From assembly GCA_944989445.1 (NCBI GenBank), contig CALYLW010000994.1, positions 1 to 64,000 of the forward strand: DNA of 64,000 nt. Reading direction: 5' to 3'. The notes below the pieces were generated by a model, which did no database searches, was not told the origin of the DNA, and saw only the letters and a list, made by a program, of their open reading frames with translations. Shown piece by piece: positions 11,133 through 22,551 of this stretch. A program made the translations under genes and the position numbers. The DNA is from Ampullaceana balthica. Lineage: Eukaryota; Mollusca; Gastropoda; Lymnaeidae. Every line of letters begins with the position of its first letter. Within the stretch, counting starts at the first letter, position 1.

Positions 11133-11256
11133 TCTATTGTGAATATAATAATTATACAAAAATAAGTTAAGTAACAAATTAAGTATATTAATAATTTAAT
11201 ATATAACTTAATTTGTTACTTAACTTATTTTGTATAATTATTATATTCACAATAGA
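11133..11256. repeat. Long near-perfect hairpin (about 50-bp arms)
   Basis: The arm TCTATTGTGAATATAATAAT (start 11133) and its continuation are mirrored by the complementary sequence ending at 11256, around an AT-rich loop of about 20 bases, with only one or two mismatches. A stable foldback. No terminal duplication found. Confidence 0.85.
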
Positions 11257-11689
11257 CTAGAATCTAATGTGACGGTGGGTCCACAACTGCCACGTTGTTT
11301 GTAATACTGACTTCATGTCCACCAAACCTTCAGTCGCATGCTGCTGTCATTTTTCTTCTCATTCCTGAGACAAGATATGTATTGCGTCATCCATGGCAGT
11401 CATGGACTGAAAGTGTTATGGTAAACAACGCCATGTGACCTGCTATCGTATCAATTAAAAATTATACAATGTTCTCTTCTCTCCATCAATGTTCCCGTTT
11501 GAGTTCCGTGGCTTCGCGGCCGCGCGTATATTTGATCGACCCATCGCATCATTTTAGAAAAAACCGCGTCGAAAATTTTAATCAGGATACTATAATGTCT
11601 GTGTCTGGGGGGTTGTAAAATGTTGCACAAAACATGGATGCTGTGCTACTTTGCACAGAACTTTTCTTATTTTGCACACGACCAACGAA

Positions 11690-11825
11690 CCTTTGAAAGA
11701 ACATGGCTCTCCACAAACATTTGAAGTAGGGATCAGCCGGATATGGTTTTTTACTATTTGCCGAATCCGGATAGTTTGGCCCTAATATTTGCCGGATCCG
11801 GATTCCGGATCCGCATAACTCCACA
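11690..11825. repeat. CCGGAT-rich repeat
   Basis: Contains TAGGGATCAGCCGGATATGG, CCGAATCCGGAT and GCCGGATCCGGATTCCGGAT. Similar CCGGAT repetition occurs at 42545-42760, next to a TAGATCCCTAA-like end, so this is probably one terminus of a hAT-like element family. The other end is not identifiable here. Confidence 0.45.
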
Positions 11826-12257
11826 TTTAAGTGTAAGAGCTAATAGGGTGTACTTTACTACTTTATATCAAGTATTTAATACTATTTATTAAAATATTTA
11901 TTATCCTACAAATGAAAAGTATCTGTTATCGACGTTGTTACATTGTCAAAATCACCGATGAACATTTTACAATGAATTGAATAAACGAACTTGAACGAAG
12001 TTCAACGAACTTTGTAATATGTACCAAGCGAACAGTGTTGTACTGAGTGTGTAGTGTGGTGTACAAGAAGTTGTGATCTAGAACCATAATAAAACTGTTC
12101 TTTTATTCAGACAATTTAAGTTTAATATGCTATTAGTTAACTTAGTTTGTTATCTTATGTAATAAAGTAATATCTATACTTGTAACTTTTTAACGTAATA
12201 TATTTTTCTCGTATTGAAATTGATTCTTTTACTATATTTTGAGTAGATTTGAATGAT

Positions 12258-12358
12258 TTGAATGGATCAACGCTTGTTAATTTGTTTATTTTTAAATTAT
12301 ATATTAAATTATTGATATATTAAAAAATAAACAAATTAACAAGCGTTGATCCATTCAA
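12258..12358. repeat. Second long hairpin, abutting a MITE
   Basis: TTGAATGGATCAACGCTTGT onward is mirrored by the complement ending CCATTCAA at 12358, with arms of about 38 bases and an AT-rich centre. It touches the MITE that begins at 12360. Confidence 0.85.
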
Positions 12359-12359
12359 G

Positions 12360-12617
12360 CAGTGCTTCTCAAAGTGATGGTCCGCTGAAGTTATCAAGAA
12401 AGGAGAGAGAAATATAATTATAATCCTCCAATTGCTACCAATAATACTAACCCTATAGAATTTGTCATTTTTCACAATAAGCTAATAAATGAAAGAAATA
12501 AAAGGAAATAAAATACATTTCGCTACCATGTAAGTACAGGGAAATAGTGCACCGGTTCCTGGTGCAATGGAAAAAATTCCTGCTGGTCCGCCATACTAAA
12601 AGGTTTGAGAAGCACTG
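12360..12617. mobile_element. hAT MITE (CAGTGCTTCTCAAA ends)
   Basis: Ends are CAGTGCTTCTCAAAG and TTTGAGAAGCACTG. It matches the 273-bp copy at 35852-36124. Its right flank GGTTATAG equals the target duplication of that other copy, but its left flank (CATTCAAG) does not, so the left side was rearranged or this copy arose by duplication of a piece including the flank. Confidence 0.8.
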
Positions 12618-12626
12618 GGTTATAGG

Positions 12627-13037
12627 CAGTGGCGTAGCGAGGGGGGGGGCAGGGGGGACATATGTCCCCGGGCGCCACGTTAAGGGGCGCCAAAATGAGT
12701 ATTAAAACTCATTACTTAATTTTATTTTGATGTAAACTATTGTATCCCAAATACGTTTGCAAGATTGAACTTTGGAGCTCCGAAAATATCTTCATTACAA
12801 ACCAGTTGGAAAGCATGATTTTGGCGCCCCCATTGATCCTTAAGGGGCGCCATTCTACTCATAAATAAATGACACATCCACAATAAAGAATTGCTGATGG
12901 CGTTTGAAAAAAAAATGTGAGTTGCTGGGTGTGAGACTAGGGGAGCAGGAAGAGGCAAAGGCGATTCTATTAATAGAACAGACAGAGACGACACTAAAAG
13001 CAACCAAAATGACAAAGACAAGAAAAAGGAGTGGCTT
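12627..13037. mobile_element. Terminal segment of a CAGTGGCGTAGC hAT, inverted copy of 39234-39653
   Basis: It begins CAGTGGCGTAGCGAGG and follows the terminal 400 bases of the hAT at 33929-39653 in reverse orientation, including the GGCGCC-rich part. Minus-strand frames here (12737-13073) are non-coding shadows. The join to the next element at 13038 is the same as at 39233, so the nested pair was copied as one piece. Confidence 0.75.
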
Positions 13038-13740
13038 AAAGCAGTGATTCTCAACCTTTGGTCTGCGGAGCACTAGTATGAAATTTATTTACGCACTGTA
13101 TGATTCACCGAGAAATACTAACAAGTTAAAGAATTAACGCAGGCTTAAACTGTATTTTTGATCTGGCCTAAATAGCTTTTAAATTTTATCAAGGCTCTTC
13201 TATTAAATTCTCGTCTCTTTGATTTCGTATGTTCGAATATGAATCTTAAACATTAACAGTTACTGATGTATACTGAAGTTCACTGGTTATCAGACTGTTT
13301 GAATAACGTGATGACGTAAGAGAGTTTCTTGTAGAAAAAACTCAAAGCTTGTTGATCCTTTGAACCATAGCTTATGGGTTGCTGTTCTGGCTTATTTGAC
13401 TGAAATTTTTTAAGAACTCAATAAACTTAATTCAACTTGGCAAGGAAAGCAGACACATTTAATTACTTGCATTGACAAAGTGTCTTTTTTTACGAAAAAT
13501 CTTGATCTTTGGAAAAGAAGATTATTTCAAGGTACCTTTGACATGTTTGATCAATTGTACGAAACCACCGAGAAACCAGAAATTGCTAAAATAAATTTTA
13601 AAAACTGTTGATAAATTTGATTTCTGGTCATATTCAATCAATGCAGAACCAATTTAAATTCTACTTTTGTGATTTTTAACGTTCAGTGGTTTTTCGTGGG
13701 TGTCCAGTCCTAATCTCACACACATTCATCATCATCAGTC
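13038..13740. pseudogene. CAGTGGTTCTCAACC hAT fragment with transposase remains
   Basis: It starts AGCAGTGATTCTCAACC and matches 38520-39233 in reverse. About 13360-13560 on the plus strand encodes degraded VAVLAYLTEIF-like and LDLWKRRLFQGTFDMFDQL sequence, the region seen as MADIFEELNKLNSTRQGK in the better copy at 38683-38880. This is a hAT transposase segment of the ZBED5/SCAND3 type. Stops and frameshifts are present. Confidence 0.6.
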
Positions 13741-14452
13741 CCGTGACCGTTGTGGTCGTTGGGGGGAACTTTGGATAATGTTAAATTCGGAGAGCCGTTA
13801 GATAAGTATAAAAATATCCCCTGCGACTGATTTCGGTTTTTATAATTTCTGTTATCTGTTTGTTTTGCCACGAAAATTCATGTTGTGGGTATCAGAAGCT
13901 CAAAGATATAAGGTGGGGCACTATTTTGTGAAAGCAGGTGTGGAAAGTAAAGAAATTGGCATACGGGGTTAAAAGATGGTGATTTAGCACACAGATAGGT
14001 TCAGAGGTAAAACATCTACAGCCTTCATAAACATTCATTTTAGTTGACTTTTCAAATTCTAGACTATCCTCTAAAACTGTTTTATGTACATTATTAAATA
14101 TGAAAGTAACAGATGTTCAATGAATAAAAAAATAACAAATAACAATAATAATTTTTTTTAAAAAAATTTAAAAAAATAAAAAAAATAAAATAATAAAAAT
14201 AAAAAAAAATTAAAAAAATAATAAATAAGAACGAAATACAAAATGAATGCTGTTCTTCTTTTGCTTTATATCTATTTAACCTAACTTAATTTTAACTGTC
14301 CTTACTACAGGTAATTATGAAAATTACTAATTATAAAATACAAGATAGCGCTACACGTGCATATTACTCTGTTCTAACCCTGTTTGTCCACGTTTGGAGA
14401 TCAGTTGTAACAATTAAACAACCGCGTAAAAACAAAGTTTTTTACTATGAAT
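13741..14452. other. Unassigned AT-rich stretch
   Basis: Includes an A/T-only low-complexity run (14130-14230) and no ORF of interest. No family recognised. Confidence 0.4.
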
Positions 14453-15079
14453 TAGGGCTGCGGAAATTAACGATTAATTTCTCGATTAATCGTTAAAAAA
14501 TTTTATCGATTAAAATAATTTTAATCGATAAAAATTCGATTAAAATTAAATAAAATATTTATAATATTTTTAATTTTTTAAATTAATAAATAATTAATTA
14601 TTAATAATAATTTTTATTTTTTTTGTACAAACTTCTCCCGCGTAATATTATAATTTATTTTATTACTTTATGTGGACCGGCAGACGTCAACTAAAAAATG
14701 GCTGACAGCATCAGCGCAGTTAAATTTAAACATAATATAATTAGAAAGTTGAGCAAAAATTTTGTTTTTAAGCTACCTGCGGATGGCAAAGTCGAAGATG
14801 GTGAAAAAGTTTACTGTGTTTACTGCCATAAACAATTCTCTTTTAAAGGATCAAATACATCGCTGACGTACCACCTTCAGCACAAACATCCGATCAAGTA
14901 TCAACACATTGTCATAAAATTTAGTTCAAAATATTCTTAATTTTCAATGTCCGTGAGAAATGTTCAGTTAAATGACGTCATAAATTTATATTTTTGGCTT
15001 TAATCGAAATTATCGATTAATTAATCGATAATTTTGTAAAATTTAACGATTACATTTAAATTAATCGATAACAGCCCTA
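14453..15079. mobile_element. hAT element (TAGGGCTGCGG ends) carrying a BED-finger ORF
   Basis: Ends are TAGGGCTGCGGAAATTAACG and TTAATCGATAACAGCCCTA. It is a longer relative of the 10130-10602 MITE. The right flank ATAAAAAG (15080-15087) equals the target duplication of the first copy, while the left flank (CTATGAAT) does not. Unit B has the undisturbed target ATAAAAAG once, at 57339-57346. Confidence 0.8.
14698..14940 (+). CDS. BED-type zinc-finger ORF inside a hAT element
   Basis: An 80-residue frame. After a basic N-terminus comes VYCVYCHKQFSFKG, a CxxC pair followed by the TSLTYHLQHKHP histidine pair, the pattern of a BED finger, the DNA-binding head of many hAT transposases. No catalytic domain follows. 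The shorter copy of this element at 10130 keeps only the start of this region, without the frame. The ORF is probably the leftover 5' end of a transposase gene in an internally deleted, non-autonomous element. It might still bind the element's own ends if expressed, but nothing shows expression. Confidence 0.6.
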   Translation: MADSISAVKFKHNIIRKLSKNFVFKLPADGKVEDGEKVYCVYCHKQFSFKGSNTSLTYHLQHKHPIKYQHIVIKFSSKYS

Positions 15080-17100
15080 ATAAAAAGCCAATGTGTCGGT
15101 TTAAAAAAAAAGACACAATCACAATGTGAAATGATAAATGTCGACCAAGCAGCCGTCCATACATGACGTCACGCACCAGCAGCGGGGAGGGGTCCGGGGT
15201 CATACATTTGTGAAAATGTAACGAGGGGTGACGTCACATCAAAACCGCGCAATTCTATAAAAATCAATATTTGATTGCTTTCAATTTATTTAACAATGTT
15301 TTACATTAGAATGCAGCCTTACTCTCAATACATACATACATACTATATTAAATTTTAAAAAAAATTGATTTGACACGTTCATTTTTAAATAGAAAATACG
15401 GCTTTTATGGGGGGGGGGCGCAAAAGCTTTGTGACGTCATATCGGGGGAAGGGGGATCTAACGACGTGTGACGAGTGAGGGAAGGGGAGATCGGCCAAAA
15501 TCGCGTGACGACATTTATAGACTGCCCCTTTCTTCTTGCATGTGGGAACAAGAAGTGCTCTTGACCATATGTCTATCTGAGTGGTGTATTAGATTGTTGT
15601 TGTGTTGTATTTCCCAGTTAGTACACAAACAAATAAAACGAATATAAAGAAATTAAAACTCAGCTTTGGTGAAATCAAGAGAGCAATTTTTTTATTTTTT
15701 ATTTCTTTATATTCGTTTTTTAATTATTATTTTTTTTTAGTGTTTGTGTTGTACCTGTTCGTTGAAGAAGGCTCTTTGCAGAAACGTTCGCTGTTTTGTG
15801 ACGTCTTGTCAGGCTCACTCATACCCTGTTTGCATGTTATTCATCTACATATCTATAAGTCTCAACCACACTTTGTTCGGCAATATTGTTACCACTTTGT
15901 TCTGATATACTGAAGTGTTTCTAGGTTTAGTGATTTAATTTTTAGTGTCACTCGTCAATTGTGAATATTGACCAGTAGTTATTCTTGCATCTCTTTTTTT
16001 TTATTTGTTCAAGTTTATCTATGTTTTCTATTGTAGATAACAAATGAAGATAGATCTAAAAAGTATGTGTAAAAAAAAGCTTAAACAAACAGGTGGTAAC
16101 TTACCATGGCGAATGTATTATATTAAAAAAATGAGGTTCTTCAAACTAAATGGTGTCAACTATTGATTAGACATAGAATAGACGAGTATTTCAGAGAACC
16201 ACTTTTAGGCTAAGTGTGCGTCTGTCGGATGAGAAACACTTTTCTGTGCCTGACAAATACAGAGTGATTATAACATCCGGAGCTCAAATTGACACAAAAT
16301 GATGATATTAAACACGGTTCATATTGGAATGTTTGTTTGGAAAATGTGGCGGGGGGGGGGCGCAAGTCGGGGTTAGGGTCGATTCATTGCTTCAGAGGGC
16401 CTGGGGTAAGGGGGCAGAAAAAAAGGGGGGGGGGTGGGGTAAAGTTTTAATTGCTGTTTTAATTACTGCTAATGGCATTAGTAATGGTAGTGAATTTTCT
16501 TTTACAGCTACTTACTATTTTACATTACAGCTATTGAGAGCTTCAGCAATTGAACTTCCCTAGCCTATTGCTAACTAGTTTGGGAAATCATAAAACACAT
16601 ATAAACTAGATTAATAACTAATAAAGAAATCCTGTAATTTTACACAATAAACATATTTCACTGGAAAGACTATTTGACAAACAAATTAGTCTTGTTACCC
16701 TAAAATTAATTGTGATGATCTTCAGAACCCGACAGATGCCCATGATTGGGATCATAGTTAATTCTTTCATTCAAAGTTTGGACCAGAGAATTAAAAAATT
16801 AGAATGATCCAGTCTGCATGTCCAGTGGTTCTAGGTTCTAGGTGATCGCTAAGTGAGTAAAATGCTTTTCGTCAGTTTTACAGACTGATATTTTGTAGGG
16901 TTTTTTTTGTCCTGAAAAATCTTATAAATGCCTTGTGTTTAAATAATCTTAATGTTATCTTTTAATATATGTATCTAAGGATGAAAATAAATCTGAAGAA
17001 TGTAATAGAAAAATATGTCCATTTATTTTGGATCAATGGGCAATTTCTTATTATGTTTGTGAAACGTCCTGGGTTGAGAGCATTCATTAAAAAATTGGTA
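15080..17100. repeat. Segment shared with unit B (57345-59310)
   Basis: Collinear with 57345-59310 with small indels. It contains a MITE (15152-15528), an inverted pair of AAACGAATATAAAGAAATTA (about 15638 and 15700), and a GTTGAAGAAGGCTC and GCAGAAACGTTCG motif (15760-15790) of a kind common in invertebrate repeats. No host exon could be identified; the 16324-16563 frame is interrupted in unit B. Confidence 0.7.
15152..15528. mobile_element. Short GGGGCCGTCC-family MITE (unit A copy)
   Basis: Left end GCCGTCCATACATGACGTCA and right end CGTGACGACATTTATAG then ACTGCCCC, with G-rich/C-rich GACGTCA blocks inside each end and about 150 bases of AT-rich sequence between. The same element is at 57412-57785, so it inserted before the duplication. 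Confidence 0.75.
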
Positions 17101-17109
17101 TATACCGTA

Positions 17110-18955
17110 CGTGCCTCCTCTTAGAGGACTGAACTAATTTGTCTTCACACAAGAATACCAACAGAGTTGACCCAAACTAAAGATGCAAAATACTTAGGAG
17201 TCTTAATAAATTAGAAACTATCATGGAATCCCCATGTCAATGAAGTTATTAAAAAATCAAACAAAACCTTAGGCTTTATAAAAAGAAACTTTAACAAATG
17301 TAATAGAGATATAAAACTAAAATGCCACCTCACTTTGGTGAGACCTGTACTAGAATATGCATCTTCTGTATGGGACCCATCCACCAAAGAAAGCATTGAT
17401 AAACTAGAACAAATTCAAAAAAGAGCTGCCAGATTCATTACTGGAGAATATTCAAAACTGACAAGAATAACACCATTAGTTAAATCATTAAACCTTGAAA
17501 CACTAGAGAATAGAAGAACCAAGAGCAAAGTAGTAATCATACATAAAGCAATTACAGTCAAAACCGCTTAAGTCGACGGCGTTGGGGTATGAAAAATGGC
17601 GTCGACATAACCGATGATCGAGTTAAAACGAAAACCAATATGGCGGCAAAATATTAACATGTGCTTGAAATTTCTTTATGTACATGATTAATTAGTTAGC
17701 GTTAATTAGTGATGGGATGATGTATCGGAATCGTATCGGAACCCTAATATTTCTTCACTCTTTCTTAAGTCTAAGGTTGTAATGACCGTTCGTTTTTAAG
17801 GACCGTTTAAAATTTAAATATAACCATGGTTCCCACTCAGGAAAACGGGAAAAAGTCGGGAATTCTTAAAAATAAATTCTCGGTCTTGAAAGTCGGGAAA
17901 AGTTATGACTAATCGGGAATTTATATATATATATATACACATGTATATATATTTATGCCGAAGTAAAGGACTTTGATTACGTCTATGTCATGTTTCGATT
18001 CCATTTATTTAATGAAAAATAAGTTACCAGTTTATAATTGTCTGCGCATGCGCTAAAAGGTCAAAGTTTACGCTTCGCCGTGTCGCAGTCGCGTTTGCCG
18101 TCGTATCAGCGAAATTAAAATACAAATAAACAAATCAATATGGTTATTTTAAGTTTAATGCTTTTGACGTGCAGGATATCTGTTAATTAACTATCAGAAC
18201 GTTCTCGAATTTCCTCAGTCAATCAAACTTGTAATATAAATAAAACTATTGTGGCCTTGACCGTTGATCACAGCACGCTGTGGGCTGTGTGTACTGTGTT
18301 AACTTAATCAGTTTCATCGTCACGCGCGTGTTAGTGTCACAGTCACGTTACTGGTAACAAAGCAACAACAACAAACTTTTAAAAGAATAATAATTTATTA
18401 ATTTTTTTATTTAATTATTTAAAAAACCACCGTCGATTCTCGATACAAACCTTTATTTTCAACCGACGAAAATCGAGTTAAGTTGCAAATTTGGCCATCT
18501 TTTGTGCTCGAGATACTAGGTTTCGGCGACTTAGAAAAATCGAAATAGCCGATGAAAAAATGCTAAGACAAAGAGAGAATTTGGCGGTTCCAATAAAAAA
18601 CATCGACATAATAGGGTGGTCGATATAACCGAGCTCGAGATAAGTGGGTTCGACTGTAATTCTAATTTAGAAATACAACACAAAGATAACTTAATACAGC
18701 CCTCAGATAGACATAGACATAAGGATAAAAACACCTTTCTTATTCCGTATGCAAGAACAAACACATACAAGTTTTCCTTCTTCCCGTCCGGAATTCGGGC
18801 GTGGAATGGGTTGCCTGAAGAATCCAGGAAAACCAACACTTTATCAACATTTAAATCTCTAATAAAAATGCAGGACTAAACACAAACCATAGATAAGCGT
18901 AGGACGCAATAATCTTCTGTATAGAAGGAGCGTCTGTAAACAGATAAGATAAGAT
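17110..18955 (+). pseudogene. LINE reverse-transcriptase C-terminus, split by a pogo-like element
   Basis: Before the interruption the plus strand encodes the thumb/C-terminal region of a non-LTR reverse transcriptase: DAKYLGVLIN, an in-frame TAG, KLSWNPHVNEV, then LVRPVLEYASSVWDPSTKE and IQKRAARFI. After 18658 it resumes with the C-terminal block LIPYARTNTYKFSFFPSGIR and AWNGLPEESRK, stops at 18879, and ends in a 3' tail with GATAAGATAAGATAAGAG. This is the layout of many invertebrate CR1/Jockey-type LINEs. The copy is 5'-truncated. It lies in unit A only, just upstream of the candidate exon at 19527. Confidence 0.85.
17555..18656. mobile_element. Pogo/Tigger-like non-autonomous element (TA target duplication)
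   Basis: The left end CAGTCAAAACCGCTTAAGTC and the right end GATAAGTGGGTTCGACTG match the ends of the element at 61721-63395 (inverse orientation). TA flanks both sides (17553-17554 and 18657-18658). It splits the LINE reading frame. CAGT ends with TA duplication fit the pogo/Tigger branch of Tc1/mariner. No transposase is present. Confidence 0.85.
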
Positions 18956-18958
18956 AAG

Positions 18959-19310
18959 AGCACCATATGGGTGAAAAGCTAATTATCTCAGAACTTTAAG
19001 ACTTGTTTATATTCTTCCTATTTTTAAAGAGCAACCATAGCACCATGATGGTGACAAGCTATCTATTTAAATTATCTCAGAACTTTAAGACTTGTTTATG
19101 ATATTCTTCCTAGTTTAAAAGAAAACCAACCATAGCACCATGATGGTGAAAAGCTAATTATTTAAATTATCTCAGAACTTTAAGACTTGTTTATGATATT
19201 CTTCCTTGTTTAAAAGAAAACCAACCATAGCACCATGATGGTGACAAGCTAATTATCTCAGAACTTTAAGACTTGTCTATGATATTCTTCCTAGTTTAAA
19301 AGCTTTGAGA
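18959..19310. repeat. Four tandem copies of an 80-95-bp unit
   Basis: The unit GCACCATGATGGTGAAAAGC followed by TAATTATCTCAGAACTTTAA and GACTTGTTTATGATATTCTTCC recurs from 18959, 19039, 19134 and 19227, ending near 19310. It directly follows the LINE tail and is absent from unit B. Confidence 0.85.
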
Positions 19311-19526
19311 CTTGTATGTGTCATCATGCACTCATTTGACCTTGACCTTCATTGACCAGAGATGCCACCTGGTTGCTAAAAGTGTCAGTATTCAATTGAA
19401 ACGCAATCCACAAAAATACCAACACATGACATTTGCATATACGGCTGTTCATGTGTGACATCACACTGCTAACTAGAAGGCATTTAAACTAACCCTAATA
19501 GTATCAGTTTACCTGTTCTCTCACAG

Positions 19527-19609
19527 GTACCATAGCAGTTGTACAAGTTGAACAATCTCAACACTTTCCACAAAGCGAAACAATACACGTCATAAGTTCA
19601 ACTTTTTAA
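19527..19609 (+). CDS. Candidate 3'-terminal exon, unit A
   Basis: A pyrimidine-rich acceptor (CCTGTTCTCTCACAG) is followed by an open stretch ending VVQVEQSQHFPQSETIHVIS then STF and TAA at 19607-19609, with AATAAA at 19619-19624. Unit B has the same exon (59335-59417) with Ala to Ser and Ile to Met changes and no stop or indel, which argues for coding use at least until the duplication. It points tail to tail at ATG5, about 1 kb away. I do not recognise the protein. Upstream exons were not found, so it could also be an orphan exon carried by the duplication. Here a LINE is inserted in the upstream intron. Confidence 0.45.
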
Positions 19610-20638
19610 TTTATGACAAATAAAACCAACAGTTACAGCATCAATCACATGATAGCAAGTCTCTATCCCTTATTTGAAACACACATCACATTGATATGAG
19701 GAGATAAAAATGTATAGATAAGTGACCAACATTCAAATACAGACAGCATACTTATGATTGCCAACATCTCTATTTTAAAATAACATCTTCAAATAATAAA
19801 ACAACAAATATTTAAAATAATGTAACAAGATTAACAAACTGACCGCCATTCTATTATGTCTCTAAAGCATAATTTGTGACAGTTCTAAAGTATTAGATTG
19901 CCTAAAGGCATTCATTTCAAGCAATCAACAATCACAGTTTATTTCTATAAATCCATTATTCCATCAAGGATGGGACCAGAAGACAGCACATTTGTAAATA
20001 GAAGCATTCTAAATACCAACCAAATTTTGCACTGACAATTTATAAAATTTTAGATAAATATTAGATAGCTCAATGCCAAATTAAAAAAAAATTAAAAAAA
20101 GATCCCACAATTTAGATAAATTATTGTTTACATAAATATTTCATTCAATGAATACTGGTAAGAGGCCTCATTGCAGAATATGGTTCATGAAATAGACATT
20201 GACATTTCTATAAAACAAGTTTTGCATTGTAAGTATTGACAATTTTACAAATAACATTACTTTATAATTGGATTTTTTTTTAATGAGCATACTCTTACAT
20301 AAACAATGTAAATCCAGTTTGAGCCATCATTTGTGTTAACATTCATGAGGCTGACCCCTGGTTACAGTTCCACACAAGTACTAGACTGGAATATATTAGA
20401 ATGTTTATAGTATGTTAAAAAATATGTGCCGCTAATTCAGGGCTCCAGTTTACTTATGCAAAATGACTAATGCATTTGCAAAGATGGCTGAAGACAATAT
20501 TGCTGAAAAATTATTTTTTAAATGAGAAAACTTGTATTTATGTATAATGTATATCATACATGTGCAACAAATTATGTGTTGTTTTTAAAGAATTTGTTAT
20601 TGATGCTCAATTTGGATCTCTCCAACTTTCTTAATCAA
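19610..20638. other. Convergent intergenic/3' UTR stretch, shared with unit B
   Basis: Collinear with 59418-60492. It holds AATAAA at 19619-19624 for the plus-strand exon and probably the 3' UTR of the ATG5 copy on the other strand. No additional gene is seen. Confidence 0.6.
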
Positions 20639-20641
20639 CTA

Positions 20642-21293
<652 letters not shown>

Positions 21294-22070
21294 AAAAACT
21301 AAACATTAACATAAGCAAACAAAGAACACCCTTGCATTTAAATATGATAACCAAACCAAACAAACAAACAAAATACCATCGTCAAATATCCTAACAGCTG
21401 AGTGTATCAATTCACAATTTCACTCTATTGACATTGGGAAGAATTTCCATTTTATTGCAAAAATTATTTAATGTATTGTGAAATTTTGATTTCTCTGTAT
21501 TTCATCTTTGTCTTTATAACCATAAAATTCATTACAAAATGTTAAATGCCTTTGACAATTTTCTTTAAGCTGTATCAAATATGATAGTTATAGATAACTA
21601 GAAATGTGTTGTCATATTTCTGTAGCTACCTTTATCTGTAAGTTCGGGCAAAGCTGTACCTAGAAGGTGCCTGAGAGTCAGAGTTTCTCCGTTGTCAACG
21701 GTTGGTTTAAATAACTTTTGAATGGGAATGCTATCCACCTAATTTGGAAACAGTACCAGGGTAATTCAACATTATCAAAGATCATTGAGGGTAAAGGACA
21801 CATTTTTCAATAGAAATTCATTAGCAGGTCCAATAGTATAATTATAGGGCTTTCATTGGTTAAATTGCAATGATATAATTATTCTGTAAATATTGATAAA
21901 TGCAACTCTAACGTAATAAAAGTATTCTCAAATATGCATATAATCAGTAAAATTAATGTTTTGTTAACAAAGCAAACTGAAAACTTATGCAGCAACACTG
22001 CCTTTCAATATTTAATACTAGTAACAAATAGTGGATAAAAAATAATGCATACGCTAAAATAAGGGTGTTA

Positions 22071-22376
<306 letters not shown>

Positions 22377-22402
22377 TTATCTTGTTATACATTATTAAAT
22401 CA

Positions 22403-22525
<123 letters not shown>

Positions 22526-22551
22526 TTATTCAACTGCTTCTTTTTTGGGAC

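Noticed and set aside
12737..13073. Two overlapping minus-strand frames of 105 and 72 residues with signal-peptide-like starts
   Set aside because: They lie in the terminal non-coding part of a hAT. The copy at 39133-39544 gives different, shifted frames from the same DNA.
16324..16563. 79-residue frame in the shared block
   Set aside because: Runs through G-rich low complexity and is interrupted in the unit B copy (58560-58780).
19527..19609. Terminal exon of PRDM1, which is the convergent neighbour of ATG5 in humans
   Set aside because: The 27-residue tail shows no resemblance I can defend, and no PR domain or PRDM1-type fingers are seen in the window.
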